A DNA stretch of 61,095 nt from assembly GCA_946414435.1 (NCBI GenBank), contig CAMKOM010000018.1, positions 1 to 61,095 on the forward strand, in the 5' to 3' direction. The stretch is from an uncultured Bacteroidota bacterium. Its GTDB lineage: Bacteria; Bacteroidota; Bacteroidia; Bacteroidales; SZUA-534. Positions 50,724 to 59,275 of this stretch are shown piece by piece. Within the stretch, counting starts at the first letter, position 1. Each line of letters opens with the position of its first letter. The notes beneath the pieces were generated by a model. The model was given only the letters and a program-made list of their open reading frames with translations. It did no database searches and was not told the DNA's origin. Position numbers and translations under genes: made by a program.

Positions 50724-50747
50724 AAAAAAGCCCTCCGCAGAAGGCTT
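50724..50747 (-). terminator. Terminator of the rnf operon
   Basis: On the minus strand AAGCCTTC pairs with GGAGGGCTT over a short loop and is followed by TTTTTTT. It lies 47 nt after the rnfA stop and before the Fic start, so Fic is probably transcribed from its own promoter. Confidence 0.8.
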
Positions 50748-50793
50748 TCTTTGTCATTTCGTATAGAATCCTAAACTTCTAAACTCTCACCTT

Positions 50794-51369
50794 TTATTTC
50801 ACCAGTCCCGAAAATCCCATAAACGCCATTGCCAGAATGCCGGCGGTGACGAGTGCGATAGGCATTCCCTTCATTGCTTTCGGTGTTTCAGAGAACTCAA
50901 TCTGTTCGCGCAAGCCGGCAAACAGAACCAGCGCAAAGCCGAAGCCGATGGCGTTCGAGAAGGCGTAGACAACGCTCTCGAGCAGGTTGTAGTCTTTCTG
51001 AATAACCAAGATGGCAACGCCAAGGATGCAGCAGTTGGTGGTGATGAGCGGCAGGAACACGCCCAGCGCCTGATAGAGTGCGGGCGACACCTTTTTCAGC
51101 ACAATCTCAACCATTTGCACCAGTGCGGCGATAATCAGAATGAAGGTGATGGTACGCAGGTACTCAAGGCCGAACGGAACCAGAATGCAGGCGTTGGCCA
51201 GATAGGTCACAATGGTGGCGAGCACAAGCACAAAGGCCACGGCGCCGGCCATTCCGAGCGCGGTGCTCACTTTCTTCGATACACCCAGGAACGGGCAGAT
51301 GCCCAGGAATTGCGACAGCACAATGTTGTTTACAAAAACCGCCGCTATAAACATTAACAAGTATTCCAT
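50794..51369 (-). CDS. rnfA: Rnf complex subunit A
   Basis: 191 residues, six hydrophobic helices, normal length. NNIVLSQFLGICPFLGVSKK is the RnfA form (NqrE has a different stretch), and TNCCILGVAIL carries the conserved cysteine that helps bind a membrane 2Fe-2S cluster between RnfA and RnfE. Rnf couples electron flow from reduced ferredoxin to NAD+ with Na+ or H+ export. Last gene of rnfBCDGEA; starts 13 nt after rnfE. Its last 95 nt occur a second time 1,260 bp downstream. Confidence 0.96.
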   Translation of the reverse strand: MEYLLMFIAAVFVNNIVLSQFLGICPFLGVSKKVSTALGMAGAVAFVLVLATIVTYLANACILVPFGLEYLRTITFILIIAALVQMVEIVLKKVSPALYQALGVFLPLITTNCCILGVAILVIQKDYNLLESVVYAFSNAIGFGFALVLFAGLREQIEFSETPKAMKGMPIALVTAGILAMAFMGFSGLVK

Positions 51370-51382
51370 AGTTCAGCCTTTT

Positions 51383-51970
51383 TTAAGATTTACGTAATTT
51401 GTTGACAATCGCAATCAGGAAGCCCAGCGCGATGAAGGCGCCCGGTGCCAGCACAAACAGCAGCATTCCGTAACTTTCGGGGTAGATGGCAAAATCGAAA
51501 ATCTTGCCCGTTCCAAGCAGTTCGCGGATGCTTCCGAGCAGTGTCAGCGCAAGCGTGAAGCCAAGGCCGATGCCCAGTCCGTCGAACATTGACGGCACAA
51601 CGCTGTTTTTGGCGGCGAAGGCTTCGGCGCGGCCCAGAACAATGCAGTTCACCACAATAAGCGGGATGAACAGGCCCAGACTCGCGTACAGAGCCGGCAC
51701 GTATGCCTGCATAATCATTTCAACCATTGTCACAAAGGCCGCAATCACAACAATGTAAGCCGGAATGCGCACCTTGTCGGGGACAAGGTTCTTGATGAGC
51801 GAAATTACTATGTTTGAGCAGATTAGCACAAAGGTGGTGGCCAATCCCATACTCATTCCGTTAATGGCCGACGATGTGGTGCCCAGTGTGGGGCACATAC
51901 CCAGCAGCAGAACGAATGTCGGGTTCTCCTTAATCAGGCCGTTCAGCAGTATTTTCAGATTATTGTTCAT
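51383..51970 (-). CDS. rnfE: Rnf complex subunit E
   Basis: 195 residues from ATG 51970 (MNNNLKILLNGLIKENPTFVLLLGMCPTLGTTSS), the usual N-terminus; a longer frame upstream is the shadow of rnfG. Six hydrophobic helices with LGMCPTLG and VNCIVLGRAEAFA carry the two conserved cysteines that share the membrane iron-sulfur cluster with RnfA. The start lies inside rnfG (11-nt overlap), so translation is coupled. Confidence 0.96.
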   Translation of the reverse strand: MNNNLKILLNGLIKENPTFVLLLGMCPTLGTTSSAINGMSMGLATTFVLICSNIVISLIKNLVPDKVRIPAYIVVIAAFVTMVEMIMQAYVPALYASLGLFIPLIVVNCIVLGRAEAFAAKNSVVPSMFDGLGIGLGFTLALTLLGSIRELLGTGKIFDFAIYPESYGMLLFVLAPGAFIALGFLIAIVNKLRKS

Positions 51971-52643
51971 TGTTATTGCCCTCCGTTGTTTGAGTGGCGC
52001 CGCTGTTGGCGTCGGTTGGTTTCTGATTGTTGGCGGCCGCGTAGGCGTTGTAGGCCGTGCGAACGCTCTCAAGGAATGCCCTCGAACTGATGGTCGATGC
52101 TGTGATGGCGTCAATCTCGCCGCCGTCTTTCGACACCGTCATTTTGTTCACCGCCGGATTCTTGCCGATGATTGAACTCTGTTTTTCAGGCGTTTTCACC
52201 TCGTAGTGGAAGATGGTCTCCAGCAGGCTCTTTTTCTTCTCGGTCTGCGGACGGAACCAGGTCACCATTTTGGTGCCAAGGCCCGGCGTCTCTTTCTGCT
52301 CCAGAACCGAGTATTCGGTGATGCAGCCCTGAGCGTCGAAGCCCACCATAACTTTTATCTCGCCGCCGAAACCGTTTTTCGACAGTGATTCCACAGCCGC
52401 GCCAACAAACTGTCCGTCAGCCTTGTAGGCCTTGAAGATGTTGAGCCCGTTGGCTGTGTCGTTTTCAATCTTGTCAAATGCGGGCAGCACGGCCTTTATT
52501 GCGTCAACCGATTTCTGCTCCTTCGATTTCTGTATAGGCTCCGATGTCACGCGGTAGAGCGATGCCATAAGGCCTGCCGCGATGAGTGCTATCGCCGTGA
52601 GCGACAGCAACATATTCTTCAGTGATGATTCAAGTTTTGCCAT
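51960..52643 (-). CDS. rnfG: Rnf complex subunit G (FMN-binding)
   Basis: 227 residues: one N-terminal membrane helix (MLLSLTAIALIAAGLMASLY), then a periplasmic FMN-binding domain. KETPGLGTKM is conserved in the family, and DAITASTISSRA corresponds to the covalent flavinylation motif, with the Thr of TAST... in the attachment position; the usual form is SGATxT, so this is a modest variant. A polar Gln/Asn/Thr-rich tail of 25 residues follows. The start codon overlaps the rnfD stop by one base. Confidence 0.94.
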   Translation of the reverse strand: MAKLESSLKNMLLSLTAIALIAAGLMASLYRVTSEPIQKSKEQKSVDAIKAVLPAFDKIENDTANGLNIFKAYKADGQFVGAAVESLSKNGFGGEIKVMVGFDAQGCITEYSVLEQKETPGLGTKMVTWFRPQTEKKKSLLETIFHYEVKTPEKQSSIIGKNPAVNKMTVSKDGGEIDAITASTISSRAFLESVRTAYNAYAAANNQKPTDANSGATQTTEGNNNEQ

Positions 52644-53602
52644 TATTTTACCTCCCCGAATCGTTTTGGTTTAATATAAGTGTTGATGAGCGGCGTAACG
52701 GCGTTCATAATCAGAATTGCGAACGACATTCCCTCGGGGAACGAGCCGAAGTTTCTGATTACCACTGTGATGATGCCGATTCCGATGGCGTAAACCACCT
52801 TGCCGCAGATGCTCATTGGCGATGTCACATAGTCGGTTGCCATAAATATCGCGCCAAGCATAAGACCGCCAGCCAGCAGATGCGCAACAGGTGATGCAAA
52901 TTGCGTCGGGTCAGCCAGATACAGGATTCCTTGGAATACAAACACAGTGACGAAAATCGTTACCGGAATGTGCCAGGTGATGATTCGGCGGAAGAGCAGG
53001 AATGCAAAGCCGATGAGCAGCGCAATGGCCGAGACCTCGCCAAGCGAGCCGCCCATTTGTCCGAGCAGCATATCGGTTGTTTCGGGCAGCGAGCCGAAGT
53101 GGTTCTTCATCATATTCAGCGCAGTGGCGCCCGTTTCGGCGTCGATGTAGTTGGTGCTGAAGCCTTTCGGAACAGGCCACGTGGTCATTTGCACAGGGAA
53201 CGATATGAGCAGGAACACACGCCCGGCAAGCGCAGGGTTAAACAGGTTCTGCCCGAGTCCGCCGAAGGCCATTTTGCCAACACCGATGGCGAACGCCGCA
53301 CCAACAATGATGATGCCGATGGGCAGGTTCGACGGCAGGTTGAACGCCAGCAGCAGGCCGGTCAGAATGGCCGAGCCGTCGCTGATGGTTGGCTTCTGTT
53401 TGAGCAGGAATTTCTGAATCAGGTACTCAAAAAGTACGCAACTTGCAACAGATGTGAGTGTTACAATCAGCGTTCCGATTCCAAAGTAATAAACTGAAAC
53501 GGCCAGAGCCGGTAGCAATGCCGCTATAACCCCGAACATAAGGTTGGGGGTTGAAACACTACTGCGAGTGTGCGGCGACGGTGATACAACTAATTGTCCC
53601 AT
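52643..53602 (-). CDS. rnfD: Rnf complex subunit D (FMN-binding)
   Basis: 319 residues, about nine hydrophobic helices. FGGLGQNLFNPALAGRVFLL is the RnfD/NqrB signature; DAETGATALN contains the Thr to which FMN is linked as phosphoester; MSICGKVVYAIGIGI and RNFGSFPEGMSFAILIMNAVTPLIN complete the family pattern. Both gene borders overlap neighbours by one base (TAATG-type junctions). Confidence 0.96.
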   Translation of the reverse strand: MGQLVVSPSPHTRSSVSTPNLMFGVIAALLPALAVSVYYFGIGTLIVTLTSVASCVLFEYLIQKFLLKQKPTISDGSAILTGLLLAFNLPSNLPIGIIIVGAAFAIGVGKMAFGGLGQNLFNPALAGRVFLLISFPVQMTTWPVPKGFSTNYIDAETGATALNMMKNHFGSLPETTDMLLGQMGGSLGEVSAIALLIGFAFLLFRRIITWHIPVTIFVTVFVFQGILYLADPTQFASPVAHLLAGGLMLGAIFMATDYVTSPMSICGKVVYAIGIGIITVVIRNFGSFPEGMSFAILIMNAVTPLINTYIKPKRFGEVK

Positions 53603-54933
53603 TATTGTTTTCTACTTCTAATTATTTTACCTACAGTGTTTTTGCCCAAACGCACATAGTCCAGAATCGGACGTTTGGCAGGGCACGAGAATATGCAGCA
53701 GCCGCACTCAATGCAGTCCATAATGTGGTTGGCCTCGTCTTCGGCCCACATTTGGCGTTGGCTGTATTGCATAAGCAAGTAAGGCTCAAGTCCCATTGGG
53801 CAGGCGTCCACACACTTGGCGCAACGGATGCACGGTCCGGCTTCGGGGCGCACGGCCTTCTCTTCGTTCAGCATTAGAATGCCCGATGTTCCTTTCGTCA
53901 CGGTCGATTCCAGATTGGCCATTGCCTTGCCCATCATTGGGCCGCCGCTGATGATTTTGCCACTCTTCTCAACGTCGCCGCCGGCAGCCGCAATCAGTTC
54001 GGCCACAGGCGTTCCGATGCGTGCGCGGAAGTTCGATGGTGTTGCCACGGTGTCGCCTGTCACGGTCACAATGCGCTCAATGAGCGGTTTGTTCTTCTGC
54101 ACGGCCTCGTACACGGCAAATGCGGTGCCCACGTTCTGAACCACGGCGCCTGCGTCAATCGGCAGTTTGCCCGATGGCACCTCGCGGCCCGAAACAGCGT
54201 TAATCAACTGTTTCTCACCGCCTTGCGGATATTTCAACTTCAGCGGAACAACCTCAATGCCTTGCTCTTTGGCGCACAAATCAGTCAGTTTGCTGATGGC
54301 GTCGGGCTTGTTGGCCTCAATGCCGATGTATGCTTTCTCAACGCCGATGGCCTTCATAAGAATCTTCACGCCCACAATCAGTTCGGCGCTCTTTTCGAGC
54401 ATAAGCCGATGGTCGGCAGTCAGATACGGCTCACATTCCACACCGTTGATAATCAGGAAGTCAGCCTTTTTCCCTTCGGGGATGGCCAACTTCACGTGAG
54501 CGGGGAACGTTGCGCCGCCCATACCCACAATGCCGGCGTCTTTAATCTTGCCCACAATGGTTTTGGCGTCGTCTTTAATCTCTTCAATCAGAGTGTCGGT
54601 GCGGTCGATGGTCTCGAGCCACTCGTCACCCTCAACGTCGATGAACACCGCAGGTTTCTTGAATCCTGCAACGTCGACGGCCAAATCGACCTTCGACACC
54701 GTTCCCGAAACCGATGAGTGGATGTTGGCCGAAACAAAGCCGTTGGCCTCGCCAATCAGTTGTCCTACCTTCACCTTGTCGCCCTTCTGAACAACGGCGT
54801 TGGCCGGCGCGCCAATGTGCTGCGCCAGCGGAATGATGGCTGTTTTGGGCAATTGTGCACCTACTATTGCGTTGGCGGCTGATAGTTTGTTGGCTTCAGG
54901 ATGCACACCGCCTATTTTAAATGTCTTGAACAT
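53602..54933 (-). CDS. rnfC: Rnf complex subunit C (NADH-binding, iron-sulfur)
   Basis: 443 residues, soluble and attached to the membrane complex. N-terminal barrel-sandwich part (GGVHPEANKLS); an NADH/FMN-binding part like the Nqo1 family (GIVGMGGATFPAHVKL, INGVECEPYLTADHRLM, KYPQGGEKQLI); two 4Fe-4S clusters near the C-terminus (CIRCAKCVDACP and CIECGCCIFSCP). It exchanges electrons with NAD+. It lies 12 nt after rnfB. Confidence 0.97.
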   Translation of the reverse strand: MFKTFKIGGVHPEANKLSAANAIVGAQLPKTAIIPLAQHIGAPANAVVQKGDKVKVGQLIGEANGFVSANIHSSVSGTVSKVDLAVDVAGFKKPAVFIDVEGDEWLETIDRTDTLIEEIKDDAKTIVGKIKDAGIVGMGGATFPAHVKLAIPEGKKADFLIINGVECEPYLTADHRLMLEKSAELIVGVKILMKAIGVEKAYIGIEANKPDAISKLTDLCAKEQGIEVVPLKLKYPQGGEKQLINAVSGREVPSGKLPIDAGAVVQNVGTAFAVYEAVQKNKPLIERIVTVTGDTVATPSNFRARIGTPVAELIAAAGGDVEKSGKIISGGPMMGKAMANLESTVTKGTSGILMLNEEKAVRPEAGPCIRCAKCVDACPMGLEPYLLMQYSQRQMWAEDEANHIMDCIECGCCIFSCPAKRPILDYVRLGKNTVGKIIRSRKQ

Positions 54934-54945
54934 AAGCAGATGACT

Positions 54946-55815
54946 TTATGCGTTAGTTTGTACAGGTTTCTCTTCGGTGGCCTCGGCCTTTGGCGGGCGG
55001 GGCGGGAAGTTCACTTCGTGGATGGCACCCGTCGGGCATTCGGCGGCGCACTTGCGGCACATCTTGCACTTTTCAAAGTCGATGTAAGCCACATTGTTCT
55101 CAACCGTGATGGCCTCGAAGGCGCACACTTTGGCGCACTTTCCGCAGCCGATGCAGGCTGCCGTGCAGGCCTTGCGGGCCACAGCGCCCTTGTCTTTGTT
55201 CACGCACGACACAAACAGGCGGCGGTCCTTCTTGCCGCGGTTACGCAGTTCGAAGATTCCCTTCGGACACGCCTTGACGCACGCACCGCAGGCCACGCAC
55301 TTGCTGTCGTCGACCACCGGCAGCCCCGTTTCAGGGTTGATGCTGATGGCGTCGAAGCGGCAGGCAGCAACGCAGTCGCCGTGACCAAGGCAGCCGAAAC
55401 TGCAGTTGGTGTCGCCAGCCGACAGAGTGGCGGCAAAGGCGCACGATTGAGCGCCGTCGTAGCGGTTCACCTTCGGGCGGTTTTGGCACGAGCCGTTGCA
55501 GCGAACCACAGCAATTTTCGGCTCACTCTCAACCACTTCCTGACCAAGGATTGCGCCAATCTTCTTCATTGTCTCTGCCGACGAAGCGGGGCATTTCAGT
55601 CCCGAAATGTCGGTAGCCGACACAAAGGCACTTGCCAGACCGCGACAGCCGGGGTAGCCGCAGCCGCCGCAGTTCGCACCAGGCAGCAGCGCAACAATCT
55701 CGTCAATGCGCGGGTCTTCTTGTACCTTGAACTTTTGAGCCACAACATACAGGACGGCGGCAAGCACCAGTCCCAGCAGGGCCAAAGCAATCACACTGTA
55801 CAAAACAATTTCCAT
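54946..55815 (-). CDS. rnfB: Rnf complex subunit B (ferredoxin-type)
   Basis: 289 residues: an N-terminal membrane helix; a 4Fe-4S domain with GANCGGCGYPGCRGLA and a later CP; then four further cysteine groups (CLGHGDCVAACRF, CVACGACVKACP, CIGCGKCAKVCAF, CKMCRKCAAECP), so several clusters accept electrons from ferredoxin. The tail is Pro/Glu-rich. First rnf gene proper, separated by 167 nt from the upstream rseC-like gene. Confidence 0.97.
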   Translation of the reverse strand: MEIVLYSVIALALLGLVLAAVLYVVAQKFKVQEDPRIDEIVALLPGANCGGCGYPGCRGLASAFVSATDISGLKCPASSAETMKKIGAILGQEVVESEPKIAVVRCNGSCQNRPKVNRYDGAQSCAFAATLSAGDTNCSFGCLGHGDCVAACRFDAISINPETGLPVVDDSKCVACGACVKACPKGIFELRNRGKKDRRLFVSCVNKDKGAVARKACTAACIGCGKCAKVCAFEAITVENNVAYIDFEKCKMCRKCAAECPTGAIHEVNFPPRPPKAEATEEKPVQTNA

Positions 55816-55851
55816 ATTATTTAAAGTTAAAGTTTAGAAGTTTAGCGTTTA

Positions 55852-55876
55852 GTAGGGACGCACTGTGTGCGTCTCT
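55852..55876 (-). repeat. Diverged palindromic element, copy 6
   Basis: GTAGGGACGCAC followed by TG and TGTGCGTCTCT, a hairpin related to the 28-nt family. A weaker relative (GGGACGCTCAGCGTGTGTC) lies near 55935. Both are in the 167-nt rseC-rnfB gap, which also holds TTTAGAAG-like microrepeats. Confidence 0.65.
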
Positions 55877-55982
55877 TTTAAAGTAGCGTGCCGCGTCTGA
55901 TTTGAAAATGTCAAAGGCAAGATTGCAGGGACGCTCAGCGTGTGTCTGTTGTCTGAAGTCTGTTGTCTGAAGTCCTGCCATA

Positions 55983-56393
55983 TCAATCAATTTTAAAAAC
56001 AAACGTCCGCTTGAAGTGGTCGCGCAGCAAAAATAGCACCAAATAGTAGGGTAGAAGCGAAAAAAGTGCGGCCCCGCCGGCCACTGCTTCCGCGAAACCT
56101 GCCATAATCATTCCCGCCAGCACCGCAATCACCAGCAGCAGTGGCGCAATGTAGCCCCAGAAAAGGGCTTTGGTGGCCAGTTGCTTCTGTCCGTAAACCC
56201 GAACCTGCTGCCCAACAGCGTAAACGCGCCCGTCGGGCTCAATGGTAATGTGCTTCACCGCCTTGTCGGTCGACAGGCAGACGTCTTTCGAGTGGCAGGC
56301 GCTGCAAGCCGAGTTGCAGTCGATACGGACGGTTATCGCGTCGTCGCCGATATGCTCAATAGTGCCCAGTTGTGAGAATGATATGTCAGCCAT
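55983..56393 (-). CDS. RseC/MucC-family protein (SoxR-reducing-system type)
   Basis: 136 residues. N-terminal beta strand segment with a four-cysteine cluster (CNSACSACHSKDVC), then two membrane helices (FWGYIAPLLLVIAVLAGMIM; AALFSLLPYYLVLFLL). RseC homologues lead rnf operons in many Bacteroidetes and are thought to help in Rnf assembly or redox sensing; here it is the first gene of the rnf transcription unit. No unusual feature. Confidence 0.9.
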   Translation of the reverse strand: MADISFSQLGTIEHIGDDAITVRIDCNSACSACHSKDVCLSTDKAVKHITIEPDGRVYAVGQQVRVYGQKQLATKALFWGYIAPLLLVIAVLAGMIMAGFAEAVAGGAALFSLLPYYLVLFLLRDHFKRTFVFKID

Positions 56394-56413
56394 CTGCCAC
56401 TTTTTTCGTAGTG

Positions 56414-56421
56414 CAAATGTA
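56414..56421 (-). promoter_or_regulatory. -7 box of the rseC-rnf operon
   Basis: The minus strand reads TACATTTG, an exact TAnnTTTG match, 21 nt before the rseC start. The rest of the 251-nt gap to GH31 holds TTTAGGATTTAGGG-like microrepeats and a T-rich stretch with no clear plus-strand promoter. Confidence 0.55.
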
Positions 56422-56644
56422 TATTTTATTTAGGATTTAGGGTTTAGAAAATAGATATAGATTTTTAGGTTTTGGGTGTTTGGCGTTTTGTATAGTTCTG
56501 ATAGCTATTGACTATTTATTATATGTATCGTTAGTGTAGGAGAATGCGTTTCTTCTTTTTAAAAGTATTTTTTTACTTTTTTCTCGCCGTTCCTCTTTTT
56601 TTACAAAAAATATTTTCATTTTTGTACAAACTAATACTAACGGT

Positions 56645-59062
56645 ATGCGCAAAACAATTGTCATTCATTTGGTACTATTGGGTTGTTTCTCAGTGGTATC
56701 AGCACAGAGTAATCCTGAAAAATGGACCATCAACGGTGTCTGCACGCAGATACAGTTTTACACACCATCGTCGGTGCGGATTCTTAAATATCCCGATGGC
56801 GGACGGTTGCCCGAAAACAGCCTTGTGGTGACGTCAGCGCCTGAGAAAGTTGATGTGGTGAGAAAAGGCAACACACTGTCGAGCAGTGAGTTGACGGTGA
56901 AGGTTGACCCCAAGACGGGCGCCGTTAGTTTCCATACACCAAAAGGCGCGCTGCTTCTGCAGGAAAAAAACACAACGTTTGAGCCTCTGACCGAAGGCGG
57001 CGACAAAGGCAAGCTGCGAGTGACACAAAGTTTTAAGTTGAGCAAAGATGAGCCGGTTTATGGTCTGGGCACCATTCAGGACGGCGAACTGAACCGCCGT
57101 AACGCTCACATTCTGATGGAACAGTCGAATCTTGAAGATTTCCAAAACGTTCTGCAAAGTGTGAAGGGGTGGGGCGTGTTCTGGGACAACTATTCGCCAA
57201 CACAGTTCGATGGCAATGCCGACGACATTGTTTTTGCGTCGCAGGTTGGTTTGGCCGCCGACTATTATTTTATGTATGGCCGCTCAGCCGATGGTGTGGT
57301 TGCACAGATGCGCCGGCTCTCGGGGCAGGTGCCGATGTTCCCCCTCTGGACCTTCGGCTACTGGCAGTCGAAAGAGCGCTACAAGAGCAGTGCCGAATTG
57401 CTTTCGATTGTTGACCAGTACCGCAAGCTGCAGGTGCCGTTGGACGGCATCATTCAGGATTGGCAGTACTGGGGCTCGAACTACCTTTGGAACGCCATGG
57501 ATTTCCTGTCGGAAGAGTTTGCCGACGGTGCGTCGCTGGCCGAGCGTGTGCATCAGCGCAACGCCCATCTGATGATTTCGATTTGGGCAAGTTTCGGGCC
57601 GCAGACCAAAGCGTTCCGCGAGTTGAATGAGAAAAATCTGCTTTTCGATTTTCAAACGTGGCCGCAAAGCGGATTGTCGCACATCTGGCCGCCACGGCTC
57701 GACTATCCGTCGGGGGTTAAGGTTTACGATGCATTCTCGCCTGAAGCGCGCAGCATCTACTGGAAAAATCTTGAGACACTGCATAAATATGGTATCGATG
57801 CCTGGTGGATGGACTCAACCGACCCCGACTGCTTTTATCCGACAGACGACGACTATAATCACAAGGCCGGCACAACGGACGGCACGTGGCGGTCGTTGCG
57901 CAACGCTTTCCCGCTTATGACAGTGAAGGGCGTTTTTGAGAGCCAGCGTGCCATCGATAGTAGCAAGCGCATTTTCATAATGACACGCAGCGCCTTTGCC
58001 GGACAGCAGCGTTATGGCTCAAATATGTGGAGCGGCGATGTGGCGTCGTCGTGGGATATGCTTCGCAAACAAGTGCCTGCCGGACTGAATTTTACGCTTA
58101 CCGGAAATCCGAATTTTAATACCGATATTGGCGGATTCTTCTGCAATTCATATAACACCAAGGGTAGTGGCTCGGCACCGCAAAATCCGCAGTATCAGGA
58201 ACTTTACGTTCGCTGGATGCAATATGGGCTTTTCTGCCCCGTTTTCCGCAGCCATGGTGCCGACGCACCGCGTGAGATCTGGCAGTTCGGACAGAAGGGT
58301 GAGCCTGTTTATGATGCCATTGAGAAGACTATCCGCTTGCGTTACAGGTTGATACCGTATTTCTACTCAACGGCATGGCAGGTTACGTCAAACAACGGCA
58401 GTTATCTGCGACCATTGTTCAGCGACTTTGCCGCCGACCGCAAGGTGTGGACCATGGCCGACGAGTTCATGTGCGGAACGCAGATTCTTGCAACACCCGT
58501 TCTACAGGCGCAATACACTGAAGAAAAGATTATCAGGGAAGATGCAATGACGGGTTGGGACCGCAAGTCGGCTGATGATGGGGCGGCCGGCGCTAAAACC
58601 GATTTCACCGCGACCAAGAGTTGCGTCAAGTATTTGCCCGCCGGCACTGACTGGTACGATTTCCATTCGGGCAAGCGCTACAAAGGTGGTGCCAGTGTCA
58701 CCATTCAGACCACGCTCGACTGCGTGCCGATGTTTGTAAAGGCCGGTTCGGTTCTGCCTTTGGCCCCCGAAATGCAGTACACTGCCGAACTGCCGTGGGA
58801 CAATCTTGAGATCCGCGTCTATCCTGGTGCCGACGGCACATTCACACTCTATGAAGACGAAGGTGATGGCTACGACTACGAGCACGGTTTTTATTCGACA
58901 ATAGTCTTCGCATGGAATGAGTCGGCCCGTACACTGACAATCGGCAAGCGTTCGGGCAGTTTCAAAGGAATGATTCAGTCGCGGAAGTTTTTGGTTGTTT
59001 TGCCCGACGGAAAACAGCAGACTATTGATTACAACGGCGAAGAAGTGAAGGTTAGTTTATAG
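56645..59062 (+). CDS. GH31 alpha-glycosidase (alpha-xylosidase/alpha-glucosidase type)
   Basis: 805 residues. Signal peptide MRKTIVIHLVLLGCFSVVSAQ. The N-terminal beta-sandwich contains GLGTIQDGELNRR; the barrel has PLWTFGYWQSKERYKSSAEL, LDGIIQDWQYWGSNYLWN and the nucleophile Asp390 in WWMDSTDPDC. The acid/base Asp is probably in WSGDVASSWDML, and YGLFCPVFRSHGADAPREIWQFG borders the active site. A C-terminal DUF5110-like beta domain (IRVYPGADGTFTLYEDEGDGYDYE) completes it. QDWQYWG is the form often seen in Bacteroidetes alpha-xylosidases, but alpha-glucosidase activity cannot be excluded. Monocistronic: a palindrome-based terminator follows. Confidence 0.92.
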   Translation: MRKTIVIHLVLLGCFSVVSAQSNPEKWTINGVCTQIQFYTPSSVRILKYPDGGRLPENSLVVTSAPEKVDVVRKGNTLSSSELTVKVDPKTGAVSFHTPKGALLLQEKNTTFEPLTEGGDKGKLRVTQSFKLSKDEPVYGLGTIQDGELNRRNAHILMEQSNLEDFQNVLQSVKGWGVFWDNYSPTQFDGNADDIVFASQVGLAADYYFMYGRSADGVVAQMRRLSGQVPMFPLWTFGYWQSKERYKSSAELLSIVDQYRKLQVPLDGIIQDWQYWGSNYLWNAMDFLSEEFADGASLAERVHQRNAHLMISIWASFGPQTKAFRELNEKNLLFDFQTWPQSGLSHIWPPRLDYPSGVKVYDAFSPEARSIYWKNLETLHKYGIDAWWMDSTDPDCFYPTDDDYNHKAGTTDGTWRSLRNAFPLMTVKGVFESQRAIDSSKRIFIMTRSAFAGQQRYGSNMWSGDVASSWDMLRKQVPAGLNFTLTGNPNFNTDIGGFFCNSYNTKGSGSAPQNPQYQELYVRWMQYGLFCPVFRSHGADAPREIWQFGQKGEPVYDAIEKTIRLRYRLIPYFYSTAWQVTSNNGSYLRPLFSDFAADRKVWTMADEFMCGTQILATPVLQAQYTEEKIIREDAMTGWDRKSADDGAAGAKTDFTATKSCVKYLPAGTDWYDFHSGKRYKGGASVTIQTTLDCVPMFVKAGSVLPLAPEMQYTAELPWDNLEIRVYPGADGTFTLYEDEGDGYDYEHGFYSTIVFAWNESARTLTIGKRSGSFKGMIQSRKFLVVLPDGKQQTIDYNGEEVKVSL

Positions 59063-59084
59063 GTTGAAATATTCTTGATAATTA

Positions 59085-59119
59085 GGTAAAGACGCGTCTG
59101 GGCGCGTCTTTACTTTTTT
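59085..59119 (+). terminator. Terminator built from a 28-nt palindromic element (copy 7)
   Basis: GTAAAGACGCGTC, TG centre, GGCGCGTCTTTAC (59085-59112), with one mismatch near the centre, is followed directly by TTTTTTT. It lies 22 nt after the GH31 stop. This is the only copy with a proper T-run. Confidence 0.85.
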
Positions 59120-59162
59120 TGTGCTCTCATTGTTGAAAAAAACATGCCGTACTATGGCAATA

Positions 59163-59196
59163 TTTGGCTATCCGTAGCCAAAAACTGTTACATTTG
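59163..59196 (+). promoter_or_regulatory. Promoter with internal inverted repeat, right surface gene
   Basis: TTTG (59163-59166), 22 nt, then TACATTTG (59189-59196) form a Bacteroidetes-type promoter. The inverted repeat TTTGGCTA-TCCG-TAGCCAAA (59163-59182) starts at the -33 box and fills most of the spacer. The leader to the start codon is about 73 nt. Confidence 0.6.
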
Positions 59197-59275
59197 CCAC
59201 TTGTAGCCTGAACCAATCCATAGATTTTGTTTGGGCTTTAAGCTGAAATTATTTAATTGATTAACACATAGCAAA

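Noticed and set aside
50794-51369. rnfA as nqrE (Na+-NQR operon)
   Set aside because: The operon contains rnfB and rnfC with ferredoxin-type clusters and an RseC gene, and no nqrA or nqrF, so it is Rnf.
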